64,000 nucleotides of DNA from Verrucomicrobiaceae bacterium UBA7681 (GCA_002482965.1 DLGZ01000054.1:62001-126000); one strand, 5' to 3'; positions 46,601-49,429 are shown, numbered from the stretch's first letter. Program-made: numbers and translations. Notes: generated by a model not told the origin, from the sequence alone.

Positions 46601-49393
46601 GCCGCTGGTGATCGCCCATGTGTAAGGAGAGACACCGCCTGCTGCGCTGAGTGTTTGTGAGAAAGAGGTGCCGACCGTCGGCGTGTTGAGCGAGGCAGGA
46701 GTGACTGTCACCGCCGGGCAGGTCGGAGTCATGCTGATGGCCAGCGTTCCGGTGCAGCCTTTTGCATCCGTCGCGCGCAGCGTGAAGCTGGTGGCGCTGG
46801 CGCTTGTGACGGTTCCCGAGATGACGCCCGAGGTGGTATTCAGCGTGAGACCGGCAGGCAGCGCCCCGGTGGCCACCGCGTAGGTATAGGGTGCATTGCC
46901 GCCGCTGGCAGCCACTGTCTTTGAGTAAGCGGTGCCCACCGTGGGTGCGGGCAGAGTGCTCGGAGTCAGCGTGATGGTGCTGCAAGTCACATTGAAAAGA
47001 TAGTCTTCCACCTCGCCCGGGCCGCTGGCTCCCGAGTGGCCGGGATTGGTCACGGCGGTGAGCCGGAAACGCGCGCCCAGACTGCCGACCGCTGCATTCG
47101 CGGGCACATTGAAGGTGTAGTTCTGGCTGACATTGTTCGTGCCACTGGGAATGATCACGTTGTTGATGATCTGGTCGCCGCTGTCTGTCAGTGATCCGTT
47201 GTTGCCGAAGTCGATCCAGCCGTTCAAGAAGGCGGGCGCACCGGAGGTGTTCGTCACTTTCACGGTCACACTCACCCCCGTGGCCCCCTGCACCGCGCTG
47301 GCTGGCAGCGTGACGCCGTCTTCGTCATCCGTCCATGCCAGGTCGTCCGCATTTGCCGCCGTGTTGAACGCCGCCGGAATGTCGTAATCAATGAGCGAAC
47401 CCATGAATAGCGAGCTGAACACGGTGTCGCGTGCGACCGCGAATCCGGAATAGTCGCCAAAGTCATCCAGCACCTGCGTGAACTCATAGCGCATGGCACC
47501 GCCAGAGATGGCGTTTGATGCCATGCTGGAGGTGATGGTGGTGGCCACGGCGGTGGTTTTATCCAGCGAGTAGAGCGCGTTGCCAGCTTGCGCATACAGC
47601 GTGCCGTAACCGTCCGTGGACAGACCGAACACATCGGAGATGCTCGATCCGCTCGTGCTTTTGACCTGACCCACCAGCTGGGCGGCGGTGCCACCCTCCG
47701 GCACTTTGTACAAATAGAACGCGGTGAAGCCGCTGCCCGCCGTGGTGTAGTACAATTCATTCCCGATCCACGCCATGTCACCGGCACTGTTGAGCGCCTG
47801 GCCATTCGGAACCGTGGCCGGTGCGGTGAAGGCGATGCTCGTTGACGTATTGGAGCTGGTGCTCAGCGCGGAAATGTTAAAGGTGTAGATGTCGCCATTG
47901 CTGACGCTGCTGATGTAGGGTGTCCCGGCGGAGTCAAAGACCAGACCGTTGAAGCTGTTGCCGCTGAAACTCCCCAGCCTCGTCACCGCCCCTGTGCTCG
48001 GATTGATCTGATAGATGTTGGTGAAGTCGATGCCGTAGAGCACGCCGGAGGGTGACCACGCCAAGTCCGTCAGGTAGTGGGAGCTCGAGTCCCGCGTCTG
48101 ACCGACGAGTGTCTTGGCTCCAGTGGAGACATCATAAGTCTCCAGATAGCCGGTGTTTCCATTGCCGGTGCTGACATACAGCAGGCTGGAGTAGCTGGTG
48201 CCGGAGGCCACCGTCATCAGATAGGACTGCGTGGCGGTGCAACCGTAGGAGTCGGTGACCTGGACCGTGAAGCTGGAGGTGCCCTTCGCCGTGGTCGTTC
48301 CGCTCAGCACACCCGCACTGCTCAGTGAGAGCCCCGCTGGCAGCGTGCCCGAGGAACGCGACCAAGTGAGGGGTGCATTCACGGAGCCCGACGTCGCCGT
48401 GGCCACCAGGGTGACATTGACCGCTGTGGACAGATCCCATGAACCCATGGCGAAAGGTGAGATGACGTAGCTGGTGCATGTCGGCGTAAATGTGTAAGTG
48501 CGGGTGCCGACACAGCCGTTTGCATCCACTGCCTGCACCGTGAAGGTCTGACTGTCTCCAGAGGTGGGCGTGCCGCTCAGTGCGCCACCCGAGCTCAGGG
48601 TCAGTCCGTCCGGCAGCGTGCCGCTGCTCACACTGAAGCTGTAGGGAGACGAGCCGCCGCTGGCACTGATCGTCTGCGAGTAGGCGGTGCCGACCGTGGC
48701 AGCGCCCAGAGTGGTGGGCCCCACCGTGATGGCCGGGCAGATTTGCACCAGATAATCTTCCACCTCACCATTGCCTTTCAAGCCGGTGGAGCCTGGACTG
48801 CTCGTTGAGGTCAGGCGCACACGCACGCCCACATCGCCGAGGGTGGCGCCGGACGGCACCGTAAAGGTGAGGGTCCTGTTGGAATTCGAGGTGCCGGTGG
48901 AGATCGTCGTGTTCGAGGCGATCTGTTCGCCGCTGTCGGTGAGCACCCCGTTGTTGTTGTAGTCGATCCACGCATTGAGGAAGACGGTGGCCCCGCTGGT
49001 GTTCGTCACCTTCACGACCATGCTGCCGGTGGTGCCCGTGACCAGACTGTTAGGCAGTGTCACGCCGTCTTCGTCATCGCTGCCCGTGATGTCGTCTCCC
49101 GTGGCGCTGGAATTGGCTGTGATGGACGTTTCACTGTCGGTGATCGCACCGATCCTGATGGTGCTCACCGTGGTGCTGCTGGCGCTGCCGAAACCGCTGT
49201 AGTCACTGAAATCCGTCGCGGCCAATGCCGCCATCGCCGAAGCCACAAACAGGGTGATACCCACCGTCAATGAGCGGTGGCCACGGGCACAACTCCCCCT
49301 CACCCACGCGGCAGCGCGGAGAATCGCGGCAGTTGAGTCGCCTGTTTCTTTAGAAACAGGCGAAGGACTGCTGTATCCCGGAGGAAGAACCAT
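18758..49393 (-). CDS. Giant secreted mosaic protein, 10,211 aa (Ig-like, SdrD-B-like, GEVED, PA14, LamG)
   Basis: One frame, no stop for 30.6 kb. Signal peptide core ITLFVASAMAALA at residues 46-58. Layout from the N-terminus: GEVED; two Ig repeats; propeller-like region; second GEVED; a run of 16 He_PIG-like Ig repeats; HAF-like region; then blocks of SdrD-B-like and Ig repeats with a PA14, a carbohydrate-binding-like segment and a LamG; NHL-like propeller; 11 SdrD-B-like domains; and a TIGR02597-like C-terminus ending FFLVRP. I count about 42 Ig-type repeats (GxxYSQTLxASGG...LPxGLxL...SGTPT) and 24 SdrD-B-type (GNLVxxDxNxNGxxDxGE; likely Ca2+-binding). No LPXTG, PEP-CTERM or other sorting tail is seen. 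Likely an outer-surface adhesin or stalk-like polymer. The start is either ATG 49393 or GTG 49303, which gives a tidier signal peptide. Confidence 0.92.
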   Translation of the reverse strand: MVLPPGYSSPSPVSKETGDSTAAILRAAAWVRGSCARGHRSLTVGITLFVASAMAALAATDFSDYSGFGSASSTTVSTIRIGAITDSETSITANSSATGDDITGSDDEDGVTLPNSLVTGTTGSMVVKVTNTSGATVFLNAWIDYNNNGVLTDSGEQIASNTTISTGTSNSNRTLTFTVPSGATLGDVGVRVRLTSTSSPGSTGLKGNGEVEDYLVQICPAITVGPTTLGAATVGTAYSQTISASGGSSPYSFSVSSGTLPDGLTLSSGGALSGTPTSGDSQTFTVQAVDANGCVGTRTYTFTPTCTSYVISPFAMGSWDLSTAVNVTLVATATSGSVNAPLTWSRSSGTLPAGLSLSSAGVLSGTTTAKGTSSFTVQVTDSYGCTATQSYLMTVASGTSYSSLLYVSTGNGNTGYLETYDVSTGAKTLVGQTRDSSSHYLTDLAWSPSGVLYGIDFTNIYQINPSTGAVTRLGSFSGNSFNGLVFDSAGTPYISSVSNGDIYTFNISALSTSSNTSTSIAFTAPATVPNGQALNSAGDMAWIGNELYYTTAGSGFTAFYLYKVPEGGTAAQLVGQVKSTSGSSISDVFGLSTDGYGTLYAQAGNALYSLDKTTAVATTITSSMASNAISGGAMRYEFTQVLDDFGDYSGFAVARDTVFSSLFMGSLIDYDIPAAFNTAANADDLAWTDDEDGVTLPASAVQGATGVSVTVKVTNTSGAPAFLNGWIDFGNNGSLTDSGDQIINNVIIPSGTNNVSQNYTFNVPANAAVGSLGARFRLTAVTNPGHSGASGPGEVEDYLFNVTCSTITLTPSTLPAPTVGTAYSKTVAASGGNAPYTYAVATGALPAGLTLNTTSGVISGTVTSASATSFTLRATDAKGCTGTLAISMTPTCPAVTVTPASLNTPTVGTSFSQTLSAAGGVSPYTWAITSGSLPSGLTLTASSGKISGLPTSASAATFSVRATDAAGCTKTQSYTVTPACPTISISPTSLTAGMVGTAYSQTLSASGGTAAYSSWTVTSGSLPSGLTLNASTGIISGTPTASASPSTSVTVRVNDAYGCQGTQVVTLQICPIISITPSILPTPTVGTAYSQNLSASGGAAAYTYTLASGTLPTWATLSSAGVLSGTPTSDTASSFSVLVTDANGCSNTFAYTVTPVCPTVTITPATLATGAVGSSYSQTLSATGGIAPYSGWTVTAGTLPAGLTLNASTGVISGTPTASASPSTSVTVQVNDANGCEGTRAITLQICPVITFSPTTLTGATVGTSYSKTITASGGTAPYTFTLASGTLPAWASMTSAGVLSGTPNTTTTAIFTLRVTDANACTTTLAYTLTPQCPTITITPSSLAAGTVGTAYSQTLAASGGIAPYSTWTVTGGALPAGLTLNASTGVISGTPTASASPATTITFRVNDANGCQGTRAITLKICPAITLSPATPASGTVGVAYSQTITASGGAAAYTFAVVSGALPAGLSLNASSGVVSGTPSSQTSGNVTIRATDANGCQGTRAMTFAMGCPAIDIANDTLPLGTVGSAYSQTLTASGGSGSYTWSVTSGTLPAGLSLNSGSGVLSGTPTTSNADGVNVTISATSTVNLCAGTKTFSLQICPVVTLSPTTLSVATVGSAYSQTVTSSGGAAPYTYTLVSGTLPTWATLSSAGVLSGTPTTTTSATFTLGVTDANGCEGTRAYTLTPSCATIAISPTTLGQGTVGTAYSQSLAASGGTAPYSSWTLISGTLPTGLSLNSSTGVISGTPTATASPATSIVVRVNDANGCQGSQTLALQVCPVITLAPTTLTTPTVGVAYSQTVSASGGASPYAFTLASGSLPAWATLSSAGVISGTPNNTTTAAFTVRATDANGCAKTQACTLAPVCPTINILPASLAQGVVGTAYSQTLTASGGSAAYTWALTSGTLPTGLTLGSSTGVISGTPTAVNASGTSLTFRATDANGCQASKTLTLQVCPAISVTPTTAALATVGTFYSQALASSGGTSPYTYSISNGTLPAGLLLSSSGVISGTPTTANGTGSTFTVRSMAANGCLKDQVISLKICPVISLSPLTTTWTVGTSSSQTLSASGGTAPYVFAFVSGTLPAGVTFNTSTGVLSGTPTNAVSRTFVISATSANGCVSSLSYTITPQCPVISVSPGALAVGMVGSSYAQTFITAGGTAPYTYALTGGSMPAGLNFNTSTGSISGTPTVAGSSTLTVQVTDANSCQTTITRSIIISAAVTNCPTTLNQSVGGAYLVTRLGRDVLGGENNGVGTCLYNMSPNGRWITGIRVAKNSYGFVMNTLTDVNVNVPLLDSKHPYSMGRDVNDSGDAVGYEKWTTGNKLSIVPWYYSATSGTTVRLLTPYDSNVSMSAIPSALTTDSAYAFGTVDPDGPGGPVLAQGGYWNLNTLAWSQISGVRDVVDASADGTMLLVTDSSGVGKVLSGSPATGYSTVVVTFTGGSLNAGRISPSGRYIGSSQRLSGVPTPFVYDTESSTRTNLPRILPQDSLGGIVGAVSDTGRVLGTLYSSASTGSFAVMWDTPQDLYTRISDLLVSDGHVAQDSSYSFWNLYNGGDGISADGTTMGVYGDNPFGQEDSMVFQKVDVADTRLCLGNSVWQDTNRNGIKDYGEPGAVGAVVHLFHPGADGVRGGSGVNADYEISTPVTITSSGVYIFSGLPSGVYYVQVIPPASLPLTSGVVVALDNGVDNDNNGMQPGGPGTPIYSPMITLIPGTESVNDGDSNTNTDFTVDFALGDGVSLGDLVFADLNGDGLYQSSTESGQAGITVQLLDATTSNVLLTTTTDDSGAYFFGGQAPGTYRVNIPTPPALYTSATLTVYEDNGVDNDSNGAQNGGAGTATISPVITLATGTEPGSTGSSSFENTIDFGFRSCPVIAMTPTTLTSGLVGTAYSQAMNASGSSATPYTWSTSSGTWPEGLSISSTGSITGTPTASTSGVNGTTVTVRAIDANTCFRDQALKIKICPVITVNPATLPSPVIGSPYAQTITTSGTTATPLVFSATGLPAWLYLNASTGVLSGTPTNSTAVTFTVTATDANLCSASRTYTLPPVCPAVTITPASPAIATVGVPYSQALSASPTSGLTGQYFSGSNFNTLVLTRQESSINYDWVNDSPDPLVPVDQFSVRWSGFVRPATTGTYTFQSTSDDGVRVWVNNTLIIDRWVDQSAATNTATVTLTAGVVVPIRVEYYENAGQAVMKLLWSGPNLALQPVTGWLDYVWGVSGGVLPAGLSLNATTAVISGTPTAANGVGVSFTITATDPNGCVGSVIWPALQVCPAMTLSPATLPPATVGQQYSQTVAATGGTAPYQYSVVSGALPEWCTLNATTGKLSGTPTDNSPGNFTIRATDANGCVTTQIYTVDPRCTIFTVTPGTLPSATAGTAYSQTLTSSGGTGPYTYTLTSGTLPAGFTLTSGGVLSGAAATGDGSSASITVGITDSTGCLGSATYQVKVCPVITVSPTTLPAPFLGLSYSQTITASGTSATPLTWSATGLPAWLNINSSTGVLSGTATANTPVTFTLTATDANGCAGSRSYTITPVCPVITVGGTAPSNGYLKTSFAENITASGGTAPYSFVLVSGSLPPGLSLASNGSVSGTPTTLGTYTVTVRATDAYSCQSIATAVTYNIKGMGIGNQVWVDMDDNGLRSANESGVPNLPIQLWSPGVNGVVNNGSGDDVLLASTTTDSDGVYLFNGLAPGTYYVRIPTPPTYYPKVSTSQVSLDNGVNNDNNGIQAVSGLAVVTPLITLYPNTEPGAGVDGDDADFDSTIDIGFANSNPCQITNLIDNPSFELLGQPNATGTATSVLGFDGTGTTFGSGINAYQWLGGTNGTSGIGEPIQRVQVAAGSSGSKVSWVESVKSRHGKRMVLLQGTNSSVNLLPAGGGNWSTVLQAGKEYELSVWASSASSGAASILWNLGANAQIFQIITGATPGLYQYYTVPQGEMSATAPGVSQCCGYNGGTVSYSAFGASDYNNWTEATANSTQPLWRQFTYHFRVSNGASQSQIDTASIALSGGSSTNAIAADLVYLCQVNTTATLTLGNLVWNDANNNGVRDTGANSEIGISSVAVDLYRSINDIAGDADDLWIATTTTNSAGAYNFTGLADGKYVVRVTPPANIPSTGGNVVVLDNGVNNDNNGSQPGGPGTYIYSPVITLASGTEPINDGDTNPDTELSIDFGLFSGIQLGNQLFIDANNDGVYSSATENGVGSGVTVELLDGTVNTVIASTTTNSSGVYGFTVYLPANYRVRIPTPPSAYPLASGVVDTSDDGRDNDSNGIQTGGIGTAVISPVITLTAGGEPGSSGNSNTENTIDFGFRGCPTITINPGTVAVATQYVAYNPLTLTSSGGSGGYVYAIASGALPNGMTMNSAGVISGTPGASAAPGSYNFTVRSTDSIGCSGTQNYTLTLSNAIVTVTPATLPAATQYAAYTQNLAASGGTSPYAWSYGPSALTGAAAWWPGENGAAEVVAGNNGALLNGVAFTTGLVGSAFSFDGVNDYVQVVDQSVMRPAQISLEAWVRPASATPAADQVIIEKTSSATAPTNGYGLIQRSGTSTVRFWINGPSSVASTSEFVDAPVTVGSWNHVVATYDLTNIRLYVNGVQIASKAFTTAISHSTQPLVMGGSATTSTSWNGALDEAVLYNRALSSVEALARYNITNTGNNGMPTGLTLNTTTGVLSGTPTAVPASYPFTVRATDSFSGIGLRSYSLTVGCPTLSISPGTFTDATQYSAYTAVNMAATGGTAPYQWDITSGALPTGMSLSSAGVISGTPGSAPATYSFTVRARDANNCVSTKALTVKVICPTISLTPSTLPNAQQFASYSAVLLDGTGGSSPYTFSIQSGALPSGMSLSSAGLLSGTPTATPGDYTVVVKGTDSATCSGTRSYTVRVNCPAIAISPTTLPNGRQYQAYSQTLTASNGNTPYTWSVVSGALPTGLSLSTAGVISGTPTAVPGTYTFRVQTTDSFACVGTRDYSILFDCPLISITPTTLPQATTTVAYSQQLTATGGSSPYTWTLASGALPSGITFSSAGLISGTTSAVGSFNFTVQASDLNGCVVQQALALGVNCAAITITPSSLTTATVGAAYSQQFSSSGGVGTKTWTVKSGSLPTGMTLSTAGLLSGTPTDTAGTFSFTIQAMDQNNCPGTFAYTLTLQCPTVTITQSNVPNGTVATSYSTTLTASGATAPYTWSLQSGSTLPSGLALSPTGIISGTPTVPGSYSFGVTARGSYACTGTKTLTMTVVCPTLALSPTSLGSGYRGVAYSQTVTASGGISPYTYSVTAGSLPPGVTLNTSSGVISGTPTAAGSYSFTVRGLDSATCSGTRDYIAVINGLSLGNLVWQDTDQNGTRDVGEQGIGSVSLQIFSTTDSVIGNGDDVSQGTTTTDGSGAYAFTGLAPGKYFVKIATPPTAYPLSSGPQVALDNGVDNDNNGVQAGGVGTAITSPIVTLAVGREPGDIVGGIDADNTVDFALRAVPASLTNLLEYELNSASGGLPAPPSYKNAAVVNAAKIQIEDDMNGLTDISEPTNNGPIRSGALSRRMRDWDAAYDTGYNAVPSSLVQRPDSLWIRFDMDPTATGNIGNLLFDVYRVGSTAPVQGKVFLSWMEGATMRTVTTNVFQLSSTASWYSMNLAWTTSIGGATSVPTGSQLAGKSFMIEIYLWGGDGSGYIDIDNILLQGDATTNPQSLAIGDFVWADTNGNGIKNPREPGLQNLTVQLLSPGADSLPNTVDDTILSTTTTDANGYYLFSGLTAGNYFVRLPTPDPMWPTASPGVNLDNGVDNDSNGIQSGGVGTAVSSPVINLTLGKEPGNLASGGGNQDMTVDFGFRAAMTMGNFVFSDNNNNGLVDVGETGVAGAQLELYTSTDSTVNNGDDVKVGTTFTTGSDGLYSFSGLNAGKYYVKLTPPITHPRRSTTSSNADNGIDNDSNGITQSSTGAPIYSPMITLSALTEPGNLLAPFGSNMDNTIDFGLRPTFCSIGNLVYKDANNNGVYDSGEGVGGVRVELLNSAGSFVTSATTSTNSSKRGQYQFSSVVPGSYYVRIPASEFATGKALVNTISIFPSSSSDNDVDDNIVGNDDGIDNAQPAVNGISSALISLSDSGEPINTNGESGAFNTIDDSDDNNGNMTIDFGFKSSGPSATGCYHFLAMDTNADGVLSGATEWTPAQAYDFNYTQGGVATMSNADVIYDASLSRLNLDMTFNQIGASKVDALWFLVSTGADPATADHAIVYVDGITRSSPSVTIYKYDAPLGYQSWQTAANLMVSTVAGNSTAGDILLNKVTETGSNVRFQCVIDVSRVNNATNWSAMGVNSATWEGIQTGGSTGIVLHMVDLSSAPTYDVNGALTAFSYTSGVTEASFSTDPSGVFTIATEPCSVSPWVSVGNLVWNDVNSNGLRDSGELGISSATVQLFNPGADNAVGGSGVNADTQVGASVLTSSTGAYAFTNLVPGKYYVRVTPTVSVPGVSSVVVALDNDVDNDNNGSQPGGPGTFVYSPVIDLQVGTEPATAVDGDGTNGNNTIDIGLFTGITVGDLVWNDVNNNGLKDTSESGVSGVQVDLMNPGADNAVGGTSLNADTVLQTISTLSGGSYSFKVYTGGNYYVRLTPPAAYSLASSTVVTADNGVNNDSNGSQPGGAGSVVNSMVFALTPGGEPGSTGLTNTENTIDFGLRSCPVITITPATLTNALKGSAYSATFTAASGTSPYVWSISGGALPTGLTLSSAGVLSGTPTAATGTYNFTVKAVDASNCSATQAMTIGVVCPTLTLSPTSLSSVAQNTAFSQQFTTTGGTSAYTYTRPSGTLPTGATLSSSGLLSGTITGAPGSYSFVIRSTDANGCSLDTSFTWTVTCPALSLSPTTVPAATQYAAYSAQTLTASNGTSPYIWSFTGTMPTGMTLSSGGVLSGTPSSAPGSYNITITATDTNGCAKSGVYSITVNCPSFTITAPSFPSATKNVAYPSQQLSASGGTSPYNWTISSGALPAGMSMSTAGLISGTPTSAPATYNFTVRATDTVSCSVTKALSIVIACPTLTITPATLPSGVQYAAYTQTLAAASGTSPYTWTLSAGVLPTGMTLSSSGVLSGTPTALGSFTFTVKATDADGCFSTKSYTFTVDYPPIFITPSTLGNATRLVPYFTQLTATGGTAPYTFSKLTGTMPTGLSISTSGAISGTTTAAPGDYSFTVQALDVNGAPGTQPYTITIVCPTMTISPSSLTNGVVGTAYTASLTVSGGSAPYTWSLASGTLPAGLSMSASGLISGTPTQATTASFTVQTVDSFNCSASKLYTLAVNCPSVSITPTSLTSAYYNIPYSQQLSSSGGTGPYTYTVIAGSPPAGMTVSSGGLLSGSAQVYGTANFTVRSTDAYNCSATQSYSLLVKGLSLGDTVFEDSNFNGLRDVGEPGLSGITVELWDPGADHAIGGSGPNSDLLYTSTTTNGQGVYTFINLQPGYYFMRVLMPSELNIIGGNPVNLDNGVDNDNNAASQPGGPGTPVFSPVITLTTGGEPTVDDGDADTDNTIDFGLFRGMNVGNLVWQDTNDNGVRDNGEPGIDGVTVELWNTGSDGSIGGTDDVLLRTTTTSDGGAYLFTSVPPLKVYLRIPRAPTAQPLSSSATTFVDNGVDNDDNGLQLSGGAVNSPVITLTAADEPGTGGGTYNETTIDFGFLNFTPSIYVSATQADSIQSFNSTTGLYSGSLVPAFGTSLSQGNADYGDVPYGMELGPDGNWYVAHYGASNLRKIGPDGYNYGTVLDNSVTSMSLVTQFAIGPDGNFYVFDVNGGRIVRFHGPKRNPNDPSEPNLVGKPIGASAPYTFITQQGVEDMNFGPDGNLYLVVQTNDIREVRRYSTTTGALLNTIVTDTQLIAMVPGGQSIALISGIDIEGSTLYGINRSDGEVFSLDLSSPAAPGLPQLIATLSSAGKGEVDTRDVEFNPSNNKLYIAGYSWGKPVNAGSFNSGALISVDIATAPNGTVNVYEVPIPRPPGPNFEIWAGPRDLAIGRPFAPLPDTVSIGSMVWNDDNANGIQDAAEIGIPGVRVDLWQDLNGNSADGAEFLVGWTYTDNKGFYYFSGQAPGVYQVQIPESNFVDGLPLAGSGYSSPISSVLDDQIDGDDSGRQPGGPKTVVKSPLITLTPGTEPVGNGSSGAESGPGGELDDYTVDANGDMTVDFGFVEPGIMGIGNLVFVDDNGNNRFDVGEGRDDVFIELYRWGDTPGVVTPVATAVTANGGLFLFSNLWQGQYFIHLPAYQFETVGNLRGLYSLPVVTAGDDNTGQDALPTDTPWITGVSTGIVNLVRDQAPSDTGTETGFDSSTDLNDINIDLTVDIGLFRPVALGNMVFADNNSNGHYDSGEGFPGVKVELYTDTQFPEVDNPLAITTSDQTGRYGFNFLRPGNYVVHIPSTQFQIDGPLYQRISILEGLVGDDDVGEDGINDGLPTDNGVSSLVISLYPGNAPTDESGETGFEYTSDNQNDAAIDLTIDFGFQTPVGVGNLVWVDNITPNRKADVGEGVDGVTVELYRSNQTPGFGVPLFSTITHSGGQYFFDALPAGDYVVHIPYSQFEPGRPLNGLTSLSGVSSASTALDDDVPDSENGIDDVSPFLNGISSAVFTLEVDAEPKDDTGESGQFKTIDFFDDNNFNLTIDFGFEPNNPDGVGVGNLVFVDLNGNGVYDAGEGIDGVKVQLFAAAADVQSASPLSTVISNNGGTYIFSNLVEGDYQIFIPASEFAAGKPLSGWRSLPGNGGDNGVDDNVDENGIDVPDPSATGILSAPFHLSPGDEPTDSLGEFGSNAYMDNVNDGNTDLTIDFGFFRSVAVGNLVFLDANYNDRADPGEGADGVTLELYSEGAFIPFDPPVATTTTNPDGSYLFSDLTPGRYFVRVPSWQFNFGSVLNGYASILGTQIGDDSLGEDGLDDANPSYNGIQTAVFELTPTNAPTGSQEGGYQGSSDDIDDAATNLTIDLGFVQRAGIGNVVFNDLNNDGLFDPGTEYGINGVTVELWSSDANATAAVGSFTTYEGGLYNFSVAPGSYYVRIPSSNFQEGGALANLVPSKPATAGSGVPTSTAGDDDTQQDAYTTGSVLVDGARTAVFTLVPGQSPTFETTETGYYSESDDFDDTNEDLTIDLGFAPKPLSVGNLIFRDVNSNGHYDSQDFGVAGVNVQLFKVGDNPATATPVMETTTTIDGTYLLNTYEEGQYFLYIPATQFASGAALFGTTSVTGFGGDDGKDDDVDENGLDAADPTSTGVSSTVFSLAYGTEPLATTGESGFLTSQDVYNDEDVDLSIDMGFTGGSLPSLMNIGNLVFIDANNNGVADAGEGVPGVWMLLYAGSGTAGSTSYIRSTTTDSSGRYFFTNLNPGVYTVHVAADNFKASISINGGPVGPGPLYKMLSLCGNQTTTGDDNLGEDGIDSQSPEQGGITAPAVTLTANAAPTGAQEGAQEGGFQGSSDDANDSNTDLSIDFGFTQRLGVGNLVFRDANADGKFQTGVDTGIAGITVELVYNNGIGGQDVVAFTTTTNDNGKYFMYAPQAVAPQSYKVRIPAAQFSSTGPLNFLVPTTLTTNGNDDNLNQNAQPASSPETTGAVTAGFNLVAGTLPTDTDGRETGYDKASDNADEASIDLTIDLGFKAKAIMVGNLVFRDANSNGTYESGIDVPMANVTVRLFQQAQDVRDTPVSEAVTAADGTYLLYATSPAAYYVHIPASMFDVDAPLYGMTSVIGDGNVQLTTNADTGKDDRFDENGSDATQPDATGISSGIINLAYGTMPLNSSVTSTTGENGFQSFIDDAADDSGMMTIDFGFLGSVGSPNAVEVKRNLATNPGTASAPATFTAWQSQNSLSGLNNPNDDPDADGQTNLLEYALGTAGGSGLGVSRFTLVNNTVTGAIDAVLTRPAGSHADLRYYIEGSNDLTTWTTLALTPVTTVNADQTETLRYSAVESVFSGVSRGYLRIKVTLDANLDGTSEATATTGVQGWARMQFAVGRQSLSMPLLLPAIFAGQVASVSGHTVVFNTNGSDIRTQLQNGVSYYVEVLSGALTGRTMDIDTTASDSSSISLTTSADSALAGARIRIRPHWTLGGLLPVSGLQPATAAETADRIMFFDSASGQFQIDWLQTTSNGSAQWVRDGDTALADDAARIISPQTGMLVQVRSTPATLTFLGEVRSAALALPQTAGTSLLGTGLATPQAPGAQPFTIGSRLRLWSGDTDPATAIYQNYLLNPQSQWVDETTGLAVTNLPLLDGFRAFFLVRP
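20100..25455 (-). repeat. Array of 11 consecutive SdrD-B-like domains
   Basis: Eleven units averaging about 162 residues, each opening with GN(L/M)VFxDxNxNGxxDxGEG, then a YxFSNLxPGxYxVHIP strand, and ending DLTIDFGF. They are longer than the roughly 140-residue units upstream because of an added DDxxDENGxDxxxP acidic loop. Acidic Asp/Asn loops suggest Ca2+ binding. Confidence 0.85.
25465..26465 (-). other. NHL-like propeller segment of giant protein
   Basis: Blades with MELGPDGNWYVAHYG, FAIGPDGNFYVFDVNGG, MNFGPDGNLYLVVQT and VEFNPSNNKLYIAGYS. These are NHL/SMP-30-type repeats placed between two SdrD-B blocks. Confidence 0.7.
35450..36070 (-). other. LamG domain inserted into an Ig repeat
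   Basis: WWPGENGAAEVVAGNNGAL, FDGVNDYVQV, SLEAWVRP, VGSWNHVVATYD, IRLYVNGVQIA and the final ALDEAVLYNRAL: a complete LamG/concanavalin-like fold. The host Ig repeat starts at about 36205 and finishes at about 35295. Confidence 0.88.
37330..38095 (-). other. Carbohydrate-binding-like segment of giant protein
   Basis: ITNLIDNPSFELLG start, then VSWVESVKSRHGKRMVLLQG and VLQAGKEYELSVWASSA: the 'N.GFE ... G...L.l.' layout of CBM-type jelly-roll domains, with a late CC pair. Confidence 0.5.
39785..40172 (-). other. PA14 domain inserted into an Ig repeat
   Basis: GLTGQYFSGSNF, FSVRWSGFVRP, YTFQSTSDDGVRVWVNN and VPIRVEYYENAG are the PA14 strand motifs (usually a glycan-binding domain). The flanking Ig repeat begins at 40255 and resumes at about 39765, closing near 39587. 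Confidence 0.85.
41635..42730 (-). other. HAF-like region of giant protein
   Basis: About 365 residues with HAF-type blocks: MSPNGRWITGIR, DVNDSGDAVGYEKW, ISPSGRYIGSSQ, GAVSDTGRVLGTL and ISADGTTMGVYG. HAF repeats are found in extracellular proteins of unknown function. Confidence 0.6.
42735..46985 (-). repeat. Array of 16 consecutive He_PIG-like Ig repeats
   Basis: Sixteen units of about 266 bp (88 residues) in a row. Each starts CPxI, has GTAYSQTLxASGG near residue 20, LPxGLxL near 50, SGTPT near 60 and usually NGC near 77. Units 5-14 alternate between two subtypes. Confidence 0.85.
47480..48205 (-). other. Propeller-like segment of giant protein
   Basis: LLYVSTGNGNTG, LAWSPSGVLYGID, GAVTRLGSFSG, LVFDSAGTPYIS: repeating four-stranded blades that resemble DUF6923-type or WD-like propellers, between Ig repeat 2 and GEVED 2. 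Confidence 0.5.
48740..49222 (-). other. GEVED domain 1 of giant protein
   Basis: Begins ATDFSDYSGFG right after the signal peptide and ends GEVEDYLVQ. The pattern DEDGVTLP...VKVTNTSGA...AWIDYNNNGV...GEVEDY is the GEVED family; a second copy lies at about 46985-47470. Confidence 0.8.
49339..49362. other. Perfect 10-bp stem hairpin near the 5' end of the giant gene
   Basis: CGCCTGTTTC-TTTA-GAAACAGGCG. It lies inside the first 18 codons if translation starts at ATG 49393, or in the leader if it starts at GTG 49303. Confidence 0.75.
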
Positions 49394-49429
49394 GTATTTA
49401 TTGTGAATAAACCCAACTTAACCATACCG

